64,000 bases of DNA from Eubacterium sp. GTDB taxonomy: Bacteria; Bacillota; Clostridia; Lachnospirales; Lachnospiraceae. The stretch is from the NCBI GenBank assembly GCA_017437905.1, contig JAFRWY010000078.1, positions 1 to 64,000 of the forward strand. Direction: 5' to 3'. The position numbers and the translations under genes are program-made. Under the pieces are notes generated by a model, which saw nothing but the letters and a program-made list of their open reading frames with translations, had not been told where the DNA came from and did not search any database. Shown here in pieces: positions 9,201 through 16,736 of this stretch (positions are counted from its first letter, which is position 1; every line of letters starts with the position of its first letter).

Positions 9201-9422
9201 ACCGGTGGGACAGAGGGAACCAGCGGATGGGTTAACGGAGATGTGGGTATGATGTTGTTTATTGATTCCACCACGAAGGAAAAGGTGACCAAATACAAAA
9301 TCAGAGAGATAATTACCACCTACTACTATGAACGGAACGTGGAACTGGAATCCTCCACAGAGGTTGTGGAAGGCGGAAATATCTCAAATGTCAGAAAATA
9401 TGTAAAGTATATTACCAAATGA
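6210..9422 (+). CDS. Zinc-ribbon PASTA Ser/Thr protein kinase with Flg_new/InlB-like repeat
   Basis: A 1070-residue paralog of the preceding kinase. A zinc ribbon (Cys6, Cys9, Cys20, Cys23) leads into a kinase domain with GYGGFG (54-59), Lys76, HRDISPDN (178-185), DFG (198-200) and APEEQY. A membrane helix spans about 343-364. Outside are five PASTA-like repeats (about 378-450, 451-520, 530-595, 597-663, 700-768), which in PrkC/PknB kinases bind peptidoglycan fragments. Next comes a Listeria-Bacteroides repeat (about 774-845: YTITFDPNGG, FEGWYDD, LYAVW). The last 225 residues are Ser/Thr/Tyr/Trp-rich and unrecognised. It differs from ordinary PrkC by the zinc ribbon, the Ser in place of the catalytic-loop Lys, and the large C-terminal addition. 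GGAGG precedes the ATG, which closely follows the upstream stop. Confidence 0.88.
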   Translation: MAMTLCMGCMEIYDASYGICPHCGYAAGTRAKEAYHLAPGTVLHERYVVGRVLGYGGFGVTYIGYDNLMQRKVAIKEYLPGEFATRSSGTAMVTIYTGDKEEQFVSGIRKFSDEARRLAQMERVPGVVRVYDTFSENNTAYIVMEYLDGENLRQRLEREGTIPVEEAVRLILPILHSLTKVHAEGLLHRDISPDNIFLTRTGEVKLLDFGAARYATTTHSRSLSVVVKQGFAPEEQYRSRGDQGTWTDVYACGATLYKMITGVTPEDAMERREKDELLPPSKMGIEIDPNIETAIMNAMNIRIQDRTQTTEEFAAELTAEKKVKRLKSRLKIADIGNWPKWLKITAPTVAAVVIVVAVLLITGVVNNPFVPTENTMEEDQVYVPYVTNMTVENANAKLLEMGLDCQINGKKNDDEIPKGLVLKQEIKAGQIIKKGELVKVTISDGKEKLEIVAKNYEGRSGQEVVDELKKMGFEIEEVSEANEAIAPGSVIRIEYEEGQKEEEGIEKGTKIRVIVSEGIEDIDTTKTTKVPDLGKVSWEEAAKKAGAAKLYLEQERLEYSDSVPKGQIISQTPAAGTSVNEGTTIRVVVSLGAKTEATVRMPDVTLLSKAEAEQKLTNLGLSVSWSYRYDDIVQKDLVIEQSIPENEKVKVGTTVSLVVSKGKQGAVNDDTVIPDEDPSGDTKVTPGDTPDNTKQDTTKKMKEVPDVEGETESSAKSFVERTGLKADVKREFSSSVPEGIAIRTSPVAGTQVENGSTVTIIVSKGPEPVVLQNYTITFDPNGGTVSETKRSVQEGKAIGTLPTPTRDYYTFEGWYDDAYGTGTRYSASSIMDSYNITLYAVWTEHAESDWGPASDVPTGAKITAEKWMYLKKEKKESRNSSESGWTRTDVKTDYGKWSDWTTNVLTSDSSHEVEQYTEEVVTGYNMCEYNYADYNGRYYSKYKPSTTQYIHYRTTWITVDELNASTKISPSGWSSGSSSGKNISNETAYVIRGAKQTTGGTEGTSGWVNGDVGMMLFIDSTTKEKVTKYKIREIITTYYYERNVELESSTEVVEGGNISNVRKYVKYITK

Positions 9423-9448
9423 TAAGGGTCTGAAAGGGAGACTGTCGA

Positions 9449-10993
9449 ATGGATCGATTGAAAAAGTGTCATAGTCGGAATAAGCATAGGGAAGGAAAGG
9501 TGCACGGCAGCCGGAGAAGACGTGCACTGCTTGGATTCGCTGCAGCTTCGGTACTGTTGTCTTCCCTTTTCACCGGCGCGTCGGATATTTCCAGGGCTGA
9601 TCAGGAGCCTGCATGGGTGGCAGGCTATCAGGACTTCCTGAAGGGGATCCGGGATCAGTATCCGGATTCGGATTACGGAGATCAGTACTACATGAATCCG
9701 TATTACTCCATGGAGGGACTTATCTATGATCTGGACCATGACGATGTTCCGGAGTTGATCGTGTCCTATGAATATGAGAAAGGTGTGTATCTATATACCT
9801 ATACGGACGGAACCGTAAAGGAACTGTATAAATTCACGGATTATGTCTGGTATTTTGCCTTCGAAAAGAATGTGGGGGCGGAGAGTCCCCTTTATACCAT
9901 GATCGGGGAAACCGTTTATCCGATGAAAAAATCCGGTGAGGAGATCACGCTGGGCAGTGCCGTCAGTGAGGAACTGGAGGATGATCTGGTAGGGATGGAC
10001 CGGTATTATATCGGGGTTCTGCCTGAACAGCTTCCGACTTATATGCAGATGGACAGGGACATATCCACGGCCATCGTGAAGACGGAGTTGTTGGAAGACC
10101 TGTTATGGAATACCGGATACATGAATCCTTACGAGGAGTATGATTATCGTCAGGATGAGGCATTTCCCATCCTGAGCGGTGGGGTCTACGGGAATTTCCC
10201 CAGAGACCCGGTCCTCATGGATTATGCATATTACAGTTATGATAAACCGGAGGAGCTGGAACGGGATCCGCTGAAAATATTCAATGCGGATGAGGATTAC
10301 AAGATTTTTGACGGGGAGATCACGGACTGGATCCTGAAAAATGTGTTCAACCGATCCGACAAGTCGATCCAGGCAGAGAAAGATACGGTGACGGATGAAT
10401 ACTGGAAGAAGTATTATCATGAAGGAAAATACTATTCCACCATCACCTATGGCCGGGAAGGAACCGTAGCTGTTTACATCAAAGGTATAAAAAAGAGCGG
10501 AAATCTGTATCTGATCGATTACGGATATGATTACTATAATGCCTATGGCGGTGGTCGTATCCCGGAGTATGATGCATATCAGACGCTGATGGAATATAAA
10601 ACCGACTGGGATGACGGATACTGGTCGATTTATTTCTCCGGTCCCAATAACTATTCGAAAGAATTCGATGCCATGGTAAAGGAACGGGAGGAAAGCACCG
10701 AAGCTGTGACGGAAGCACCTGCAACGGAAGCTCCGGCAACGGAGGAGGATACGGAACAGCCCGGTGAACAGGGTACGGCAATGACGGAATCCGGAACGGA
10801 AATGTCCACAGAGGGGAGGGGCACAAATCCGGGTACGGAGGATACAACCGCTGCTGACGGTATTGCCATAGAGAAGACGAAGTCTGAAACGAATCCGGTG
10901 CTCTTCGTATTTCTTGTGATCGGGTATATCGTAGCCATCGTCGGGATCAATCTGGGTGTGATCTATCTGATCCTGAAGAAGAAACAAAAGTGA
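9449..10993 (+). CDS. Secreted, membrane-anchored protein of unknown function
   Basis: A 514-residue protein with an arginine-rich N-terminus followed by a hydrophobic signal segment (about residues 27-48). A large tyrosine/aspartate-rich outer domain contains YDLDHDDVPELIVSYEYE, a pattern seen in secreted domains of gut Firmicutes. A Glu/Ala/Thr/Gly linker (about 415-470) leads to a C-terminal membrane helix (about 485-507) ending KKKQK. I do not recognise a family for the whole protein. It lies 26 bases after the PASTA kinase and before the FHA protein, which suggests a shared function such as a surface partner or kinase substrate. Confidence 0.75.
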   Translation: MDRLKKCHSRNKHREGKVHGSRRRRALLGFAAASVLLSSLFTGASDISRADQEPAWVAGYQDFLKGIRDQYPDSDYGDQYYMNPYYSMEGLIYDLDHDDVPELIVSYEYEKGVYLYTYTDGTVKELYKFTDYVWYFAFEKNVGAESPLYTMIGETVYPMKKSGEEITLGSAVSEELEDDLVGMDRYYIGVLPEQLPTYMQMDRDISTAIVKTELLEDLLWNTGYMNPYEEYDYRQDEAFPILSGGVYGNFPRDPVLMDYAYYSYDKPEELERDPLKIFNADEDYKIFDGEITDWILKNVFNRSDKSIQAEKDTVTDEYWKKYYHEGKYYSTITYGREGTVAVYIKGIKKSGNLYLIDYGYDYYNAYGGGRIPEYDAYQTLMEYKTDWDDGYWSIYFSGPNNYSKEFDAMVKEREESTEAVTEAPATEAPATEEDTEQPGEQGTAMTESGTEMSTEGRGTNPGTEDTTAADGIAIEKTKSETNPVLFVFLVIGYIVAIVGINLGVIYLILKKKQK

Positions 10994-11062
10994 TGCGGAT
11001 CTGTCTGCCAAAGCAGACGAAGACCGGTGACAGGCAGGACGTAAGGCCTGCAGGAGGTTTCC

Positions 11063-12964
11063 ATGAAGATTGTTATACGTGATTCAGGTTACGGGATGAA
11101 AGAATTCGACCTGGAACGGATGGGAAAGGATGCGTTCTCTTTCGGCCGTTCGGGGGAGTGTGATATCGTGCTCCAGTCAAATTGTGTATCCCGCTCACAT
11201 GGTGTGATCTACAGGGTGAACGGAAACTGGTACATCCAGGATATGCAGAGCACCTACGGGATTTACTGCAGGAATCAGAAGATCAGCCAGCTGCCGATTG
11301 AAAACGGCACATCCCTCCTGATTTCTCCCAACGGGACGGATGAGGGGAACGCTGTGGTGCTGCAGTTCGTTGAAGCCGCACCGGCGGGAATGCCCGGTGG
11401 CTCCGGCCGGCTGGTGGGAGGTCCGGGCGGAATGCAGGGCGGTTACGGACAGCAGCCGGGAGGTCCGGACGGAATGCCCGGTGGCTACGGACAGATGCAG
11501 GGCGGCCCGGGTGGAATGCAGGGCGGCTACGGGCAGATGCCGGGAGGTCCGGGCGGAATGCAGGGCGGTTCCGGACAGATGCAGGGCGGTCCGGGCGGAA
11601 TGCAGGGCGGTTACGGACAGATGCAGGGCGGTTACGGACAGATGCAGGGCGGCCCGGGCGGAATGCAGGGTGGTTCCGGTCAGTTGGCGGGAAGACCTGC
11701 CGGAATGTCTGGTGACTATAATCAGATGCCCGGTGGCTATAACCGGCCTCAGGGACAGCCGCAGCCTCAGGGTATGCCGCAGGTACGGGGACAGGCACAG
11801 CCTCAGGGACAGCCGCAGGAACAGAAGAAATCACAGGCATCGAAAGAGAATGACACGGCGAAAGGAGAAGGTGCTGCCTCCCTGCTGGGGCTGATCTCCC
11901 TGATCTCGGCCTGCCTCAGTCTGGTTGCCGGATTCCTGGTGTCCAAAACCGGTCCGTGGCTTCCGATCCTTCTTACGGTTACGGCAGTCACCTTCGGTAT
12001 CTGCGGGATCGCGTCCTCGAAGCAGAAGAGAGCAAAGGGGATCGCGGGTCTTGCTGTCGGCGGTATCTCACTGATCCTGTCGCTGCTTGTCACCTTCCAT
12101 AACGGATCGCTGGGGCCCTTCTGGTGGGCAAATGAAGGAAAGGGTCTGCCGCTGTACGAAGCCATGAGCAGGATCTTTGATCCGGAGGAAGCAACATCGA
12201 AGGGTGGCGAAGACAATGCTTCCCGAAGCGAGCTTTCCTCTGCAAAGGTGGGAGATATCGTTACATTTGGCGCATGTGAACAGGACAATGATCCGGAGAA
12301 CGGGAAAGAACCTATCGAGTGGCGGGTTCTGGATAAGGATGGTGATAAGATTCTGCTGATCAGCCGGTATGTGCTGGATTACAGAAAGTATCAGGAACCC
12401 CAGGATCATGAGATCACCTGGGACACCTGCAGTCTCAGAACATGGCTGAACGGTGAATTCTATAACAATGCATTTGATAAAAGCTGCCAGTCGAGGATCC
12501 TGACAACAAATGTGAAAGCGGAATCGGGAATCAATGATGAGGCGGAACGTCAGGGCCATGAAGGCGATAGTCCGGTTGGTAAGGATACAAAGGATAAAGT
12601 ATTTCTTCTCAGTATCCCGGAAGCGAGGAAGTATTTTTCCGATGAGACGGAGACCGAAGTGGATAATTATACGCAGACCTACTGCATGGACCGGGCCTGC
12701 CAGCCTACGGAATATGCGAGGGCTATGGGAGCGGAAACGGGATTTGATGCTGCCCATCGCGGAAGGGATGATTATTATGACAAGGAGTATAAAGACCGGG
12801 GTGGTTTAGAAACCGAGTCTACCTGGTGGTGGCTGAGAGAGCGCGGCTGGGACGGAAATGAATCCGTGGCGGTCAGCATTTTCGGAAATGTGTACGCCGG
12901 TCATTTTCCGGATATGGATAAAGCGGCCGGTGTCCGTCCGGCGATCTGGGTCAGCGTGAAGTAA
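11063..12964 (+). CDS. FHA-domain membrane protein with DUF6273 C-terminus
   Basis: This 633-residue protein starts after GGAGG. Residues about 1-105 form an FHA domain (FGRSGECDIVLQ, VSRSHGVI), a phosphothreonine-binding fold. Residues about 107-250 are low-complexity, built from units such as GGPGGMQGGYGQM and then Gln/Pro-rich. Two or three membrane helices follow (about 272-350). The outer C-terminal part (about 395-633) matches the DUF6273 pattern: VGDIVTFGACEQD, EWRVLDKDGDKILLIS, SLRTWLNGEFYNNAF, WWWLRERG and VRPAIWV. Position next to two Ser/Thr kinases suggests that the FHA domain binds a phosphosite they create. The DUF6273 function is unknown; related domains resemble C-type lectin or formylglycine-generating-enzyme-like folds. 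Confidence 0.85.
   Translation: MKIVIRDSGYGMKEFDLERMGKDAFSFGRSGECDIVLQSNCVSRSHGVIYRVNGNWYIQDMQSTYGIYCRNQKISQLPIENGTSLLISPNGTDEGNAVVLQFVEAAPAGMPGGSGRLVGGPGGMQGGYGQQPGGPDGMPGGYGQMQGGPGGMQGGYGQMPGGPGGMQGGSGQMQGGPGGMQGGYGQMQGGYGQMQGGPGGMQGGSGQLAGRPAGMSGDYNQMPGGYNRPQGQPQPQGMPQVRGQAQPQGQPQEQKKSQASKENDTAKGEGAASLLGLISLISACLSLVAGFLVSKTGPWLPILLTVTAVTFGICGIASSKQKRAKGIAGLAVGGISLILSLLVTFHNGSLGPFWWANEGKGLPLYEAMSRIFDPEEATSKGGEDNASRSELSSAKVGDIVTFGACEQDNDPENGKEPIEWRVLDKDGDKILLISRYVLDYRKYQEPQDHEITWDTCSLRTWLNGEFYNNAFDKSCQSRILTTNVKAESGINDEAERQGHEGDSPVGKDTKDKVFLLSIPEARKYFSDETETEVDNYTQTYCMDRACQPTEYARAMGAETGFDAAHRGRDDYYDKEYKDRGGLETESTWWWLRERGWDGNESVAVSIFGNVYAGHFPDMDKAAGVRPAIWVSVK
11410..11695 (+). repeat. In-frame tandem repeats encoding Gly/Met/Gln-rich linker
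   Basis: Repeating units of roughly 39 and 30 bases encode GGPGGMQGGYGQM and shorter variants within the FHA gene. Near-identity of neighbouring units means copy number could change by slippage or recombination. Confidence 0.85.
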
Positions 12965-13150
12965 GATAAGGAATCAGGTAAGGGAGGAAATCTGACTATT
13001 CCCGTGTCCGGCAGAAACCGCATTGTTGTTATTCCGGGGCTTCGGAACCATGCTGCCTTAATGGACGGATCATTTATGCAAAAAAAGAATCCGGGTTATG
13101 GTGCTACACTGTAGATGTGAAGGGGAAAATATAACCGGGAGGTATTCGTT

Positions 13151-13327
13151 ATGAATAGGGAAATTGAGAAGTCCTGTAAGGTGTGGGTTAGCAGACGCGC
13201 GGGGAGTCTCCGCGGGACAAAAAGACCGGTCATTACGGTTAGAAGCGACTCGGGGATCACTTATTCGCAGATCTGTAAGACTGCCGGTAATGGGAAGGTT
13301 CGTGAGACCGGTTATCAGCAGGGTTAA
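13151..13327 (+). CDS. Possible 58-residue basic small protein
   Basis: ATG 13151 is preceded by GGGAGG at 13137-13142 with eight bases between. The frame encodes 58 residues rich in Lys/Arg (KSCKVWVSRRAGSLRGTKRP and onward) and ends 44 bases before a strong terminator. A possible -10 (TACACT, 13105-13110) lies upstream, without a convincing -35. No family is recognised. It is the only well-initiated reading frame in the 526-base gap between the FHA gene and cbiC; the rest of the gap shows only the terminator and the cbiC promoter. Confidence 0.4.
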   Translation: MNREIEKSCKVWVSRRAGSLRGTKRPVITVRSDSGITYSQICKTAGNGKVRETGYQQG

Positions 13328-13370
13328 GATTCCGGCAGGAGCATTTGCCGGACATGAAGAATGCGTTCAA

Positions 13371-13418
13371 AGAGACGGAGGATGCGGCGAATAGGAACCG
13401 TATCCTCCGTCTCTTTTT
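13371..13418 (+). terminator. Strong intrinsic terminator before the cobalamin cluster
   Basis: A 17-bp stem (AGAGACGGAGGATGCGG with its complement at 13398-13414, one G-U pair) and a ten-base loop are followed by TTTT. It separates the kinase cluster from the cbi cluster. Confidence 0.9.
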
Positions 13419-13419
13419 G

Positions 13420-13448
13420 TTGTATGAAATGGGCGGTTTTGGTATAAT
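13420..13448 (+). promoter_or_regulatory. Sigma-A promoter for cbiC
   Basis: TTGTAT (13420-13425) and TATAAT (13443-13448) are spaced by 17 bases. The start near 13455 leaves a leader of only about 35 bases, too short for a cobalamin riboswitch. Confidence 0.7.
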
Positions 13449-13490
13449 TAAAATGAGTTATTATGGGGATCGGAAAGGATACTTTGCTTT

Positions 13491-14132
13491 ATGGAACATA
13501 GCGGACAGAAAGAACAGCTGCTCCGGCCGGAGGAGATCGAAGCAGAGAGTTTTCGGATCATAAAGCAGGAACTGGAGGCGATGGGTGTCAGTCTGCCGGA
13601 GGACAGGGATCTTCTGATCCGGCGGGTGATCCATACCACGGCCGATTTCTCCTATGCCGATACCATGCGCTTTTCCGAAGGAGCCGTCGGGATCCTGCAG
13701 GAACTTCTCCGGCAGGGGGCGCGGATCGTCACGGATACGCAGATGGCCATGGCCGGGATCAATAAAAGGAAACTGGCGGCGTTTGGCTGTGAGGCGTACT
13801 GCTTCATGTCGGATCCGGATGTGGCAGAGGAGGCAAAGGCCAGGGAAACCACCCGGGCAGTGGTCAGCATGGAGCGAGCGGCGGCACTGGAAGGGCCGGT
13901 GGTATATGTGATAGGAAATGCACCGACGGCACTGCTCCGGCTCCGGGATATGATCCTTCGGGGGACGTACCGGCCGGCGTTTATCGTAGGAGTCCCCGTG
14001 GGTTTTGTAAATGTGGAATATGCAAAGGAATGCATTATGGCACTGGATGTGCCGTATATCGTGAATGCGGGAAGAAAGGGCGGCAGCAACGTGGCTGCGG
14101 CGATCGTGAACGCGGTCCTGTATTCACTGTAA
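13491..14132 (+). CDS. cbiC: Cobalt-precorrin-8 methylmutase CbiC
   Basis: A 213-residue protein of the precorrin-8X methylmutase family. It shows the family's IRRVIHTTADFSYADTMRFS with the conserved histidine, TDTQMAMAGIN, VYVIGNAPTALLRL and VPVGFVNVEYAKE. The enzyme moves the C11 methyl group to C12 to give cobyrinic acid (the cobalt form in the anaerobic route). It is the first gene of the local cobalamin cluster, placed just downstream of a promoter, and is followed by a transglutaminase-like gene before the next cbi gene. Confidence 0.95.
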   Translation: MEHSGQKEQLLRPEEIEAESFRIIKQELEAMGVSLPEDRDLLIRRVIHTTADFSYADTMRFSEGAVGILQELLRQGARIVTDTQMAMAGINKRKLAAFGCEAYCFMSDPDVAEEAKARETTRAVVSMERAAALEGPVVYVIGNAPTALLRLRDMILRGTYRPAFIVGVPVGFVNVEYAKECIMALDVPYIVNAGRKGGSNVAAAIVNAVLYSL

Positions 14133-14155
14133 CAATTGTGGGAGTAAGACGTAAG

Positions 14156-15499
14156 ATGATGAACCGAAGGAAAGAGAGAATCCGGTACCGGATCGTGAAA
14201 CTGCTGCTGGTGCTTTGCGCAGGGCTTCTCGGGATGCTGTGGATCCCGGGGGAAGAAGCGGATCCGGAACGGACGGTTTCCGCCACCACGGTGCGGGAGA
14301 TCAACTCCACGGATGAATACTATACGATGCTTGCGGATCAGATCTACCGGCGGGAAGCGCTGGAATACTATACGGTGAGGAACCGGTCTCTGGGGAAGCA
14401 GATCGTTCATTCGGATCTTCACGGGTTTCAGGCGCATGACAATCTTTCCGATCCGCTGAAGAGCGGTTGTTATCTCTGCTACTATACCCAGACGGTTTAT
14501 TTTACCTACAGCGGGACACAGCTTCAGATCTTGATCAAATATCCTTACACGAAGGAGGAGATGGATGCCCATTTTAATAAAATGGACAGGCTGGCGGAGG
14601 AACTGAAGGGTAAGGATGATTATGAGACCGTGAAGAATGTCCACGACTATCTGATCAGAAACTTTGATTATGATTACAGCACCTCCATGGTGAACCATAC
14701 GGATATTGACGGTTTCCGGGACGGGAAGATGGTATGCTCCGGTTACGGACTTGCCACCTACTATCTGCTGAACCGTGTCGGCATTCGTACAAAGATCATA
14801 ACCGGAAGCGATAAGCCGGAGAACGCCACGGAGTCGAATCATATGTGGAATATGGTCTGCGTGGACGGGAAATGGTACAACCTGGATGTTACCTGGGATG
14901 ACCCGGGAGGAACGAAAATCAGTTATACCTATTTCCTGAAAAGCGATGCGGATTTTCCCAGTCACAGACGGCTTGGGATCTATGAGACGGAGTATTATGA
15001 TAACCTGGTATCAAAGGAATCCTATGAAATGCCGGTGAGCACCTCTTATACCTGGCTGATCGTGGTGCTGGCCGTGATCCTCTTCCTGATCATTCTCTCC
15101 ATGAGCCGGGGACGGAACAAAGAACCGGAGGAATATCAGGGATATGTGGTGGAAGATCCCCGTTTCGGAGAAGGGACGTTCGGAAATGGCGGTCCGGCAT
15201 GGGATGCGGGGCAAAGACAGGTACGGTTCGATGCGGGACAGGGGTCGCCCTGGGATACCATGAGTCAGAGAAAGCAGGAGAGCGGTTACGATCCGCGTCA
15301 ATCCTGGGACGAGGATATCCGGCGGATGGAGCAGAGCCGGGGAGAAGCATATGGCAAAGAAAGGCTTTACGACAGGGAGCTGCGCGGCGGCCGCGGCGAA
15401 GGCGGCGGCATGGATGCTGCTTACCGGACAGGACAGGGCAACGATCCGTATCATGACGCCGGCCGGGATCCCATGGGAGACGGACCTTCTGAACCGTAA
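14156..15499 (+). CDS. Transglutaminase-like membrane protein
   Basis: From ATG 14156 the protein has 447 residues. A signal-anchor helix (about 14-31) precedes an outer transglutaminase-like core with the expected Cys-His-Asp triad: Cys in MVCSGYGLATYYLL, His in NHMWNMV and Asp in NLDVTWDD. A second membrane helix follows (about residues 300-318), then a hydrophilic Gly/Arg/Asp-rich tail. Such proteins may act as proteases or cross-linking enzymes at the cell surface; the substrate is unknown. The tail overlaps cbiD by 149 bases in another frame, so its last 50 residues share DNA with the CbiD N-terminus. No obvious link to cobalamin is visible. Confidence 0.82.
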   Translation: MMNRRKERIRYRIVKLLLVLCAGLLGMLWIPGEEADPERTVSATTVREINSTDEYYTMLADQIYRREALEYYTVRNRSLGKQIVHSDLHGFQAHDNLSDPLKSGCYLCYYTQTVYFTYSGTQLQILIKYPYTKEEMDAHFNKMDRLAEELKGKDDYETVKNVHDYLIRNFDYDYSTSMVNHTDIDGFRDGKMVCSGYGLATYYLLNRVGIRTKIITGSDKPENATESNHMWNMVCVDGKWYNLDVTWDDPGGTKISYTYFLKSDADFPSHRRLGIYETEYYDNLVSKESYEMPVSTSYTWLIVVLAVILFLIILSMSRGRNKEPEEYQGYVVEDPRFGEGTFGNGGPAWDAGQRQVRFDAGQGSPWDTMSQRKQESGYDPRQSWDEDIRRMEQSRGEAYGKERLYDRELRGGRGEGGGMDAAYRTGQGNDPYHDAGRDPMGDGPSEP

Positions 15500-16643
15500 G
15501 CGGACGGAGGGATATGCTTCCTGCAGTGTCCGGAAGGACGGGGGCGATGATCCGGATGTGACCACGGGACTTCTGATCACGGCACGTGTGGAACGACCTC
15601 CCGGGGAGGTTACGGAAGAGTACGGGACAAAGACGGAGGCGGATGATCAGGTCACTGGTTTAGACGCGAAGGAAAAGGTGGCGGATTCCCGGCCAAGGGT
15701 GATCATTCTGGGAGGCGAGGGAGTCGGACGGGTTACGGAGCCCGGGCTGGACCAGCCGGTGGGAGAAGCCGCCATCAATCACGTTCCCAGGGAAATGATC
15801 ACCCGTGAGGTGACGGAAGTGATGGAACTTCTGGATGAACCGGGACCGCTGGTGGTGACCATTTCCGTGCCCGGCGGGGAGGAATGTGCGAAGAAGACCT
15901 TCAATCCGCGGCTCGGGATCCTGGGAGGCATCTCCATCATCGGAACCAGCGGCATCGTGGAACCCATGAGCGAGAAGGCACTTACGGATACGATCCGGCT
16001 GGAACTCAGGCAGCGGTATCTTCAGGGTCAGCGGATCGCCGTGGTAACCCCGGGGAATTACGGTATGGATATGCTCCGGAAGACCTACGCATACGATCTG
16101 GACCGGGCGGTGAAATGCAGCAATTTCATCGGAGACACCATCGATATGGCGGCGGAAGAAGGCTTCGGACGGATGGTTCTTCTCGGGCATATGGGAAAAC
16201 TGGTGAAATGTGCCGGGGGTGCGATGAATACCCATTCCCGTTACGGAGACCGTCGGATGGAACTGCTGGCGGATGCGGCAGAGAGAATATGGGCAAAGAA
16301 AACTTCGGAAGCATGGATCGAAGAAACAAGGCCTATGGCTGCCGGAACCGCAGAAGATAAAAGGACGGAAGGGGAAGACAGCGAGGATCTGTCCTCTTTG
16401 AAATGTATGACGGAACGGATCCGGGCATGCGTCTCTACGGAAGCGGCGCTGGGACTTCTTTTGGATACGGAGGCACGGGAGGTTTCCCGGGTGATCCTGG
16501 AAGAAGCGCTGGAGCATTTACGGCGCAGGGCCGACGGACGGATCGGGATCGAGATGATTCTCTATACAAATGTACAGGGAATCCTTGCGGAGAGTCCTCT
16601 GGCCCTGCAATGGCTGGAGGAGAGCAAAAAGAGCCCGGCGTGA
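15351..16643 (+). CDS. cbiD: Cobalt-precorrin-5B C1-methyltransferase CbiD
   Basis: A 430-residue CbiD starting MAKKGFTTGSCAAAAAKAA, the family's conserved N-terminal signature (GFTTGSCAAAAAKA), with GGGGAG seven bases before the ATG. Further family marks are INHVPREMI, TISVPGGEECAKKTFNPRLGILGGISIIGTSG (read as two adjoining blocks) and GHMGKLVKCAGGAMNTHS. It methylates C1 using S-adenosylmethionine in the anaerobic corrin pathway. The start is embedded in the 3' end of the transglutaminase gene. Residues around 320-345 form a variable acidic insertion. Confidence 0.95.
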   Translation: MAKKGFTTGSCAAAAAKAAAWMLLTGQDRATIRIMTPAGIPWETDLLNRKRTEGYASCSVRKDGGDDPDVTTGLLITARVERPPGEVTEEYGTKTEADDQVTGLDAKEKVADSRPRVIILGGEGVGRVTEPGLDQPVGEAAINHVPREMITREVTEVMELLDEPGPLVVTISVPGGEECAKKTFNPRLGILGGISIIGTSGIVEPMSEKALTDTIRLELRQRYLQGQRIAVVTPGNYGMDMLRKTYAYDLDRAVKCSNFIGDTIDMAAEEGFGRMVLLGHMGKLVKCAGGAMNTHSRYGDRRMELLADAAERIWAKKTSEAWIEETRPMAAGTAEDKRTEGEDSEDLSSLKCMTERIRACVSTEAALGLLLDTEAREVSRVILEEALEHLRRRADGRIGIEMILYTNVQGILAESPLALQWLEESKKSPA

Positions 16644-16736
16644 TACGGGAGAGGATCTGACTTCTTCTACAACAGAAAAAGATAAGAACAGCCGACATAA
16701 GGACCGGAGGGGACGGATCCCGGGAGGGAGGCTAAG

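Noticed and set aside
13455..13490. Cobalamin riboswitch before cbiC
   Set aside because: The leader is about 35 bases and shows no B12-box-like sequence; none was seen before the other cbi genes either.
13164..13563. Open frames of 76 and 72 codons before cbiC
   Set aside because: They lack ribosome-binding sites and run through the terminator hairpin and the cbiC promoter. Only the frame at 13151 is well initiated.
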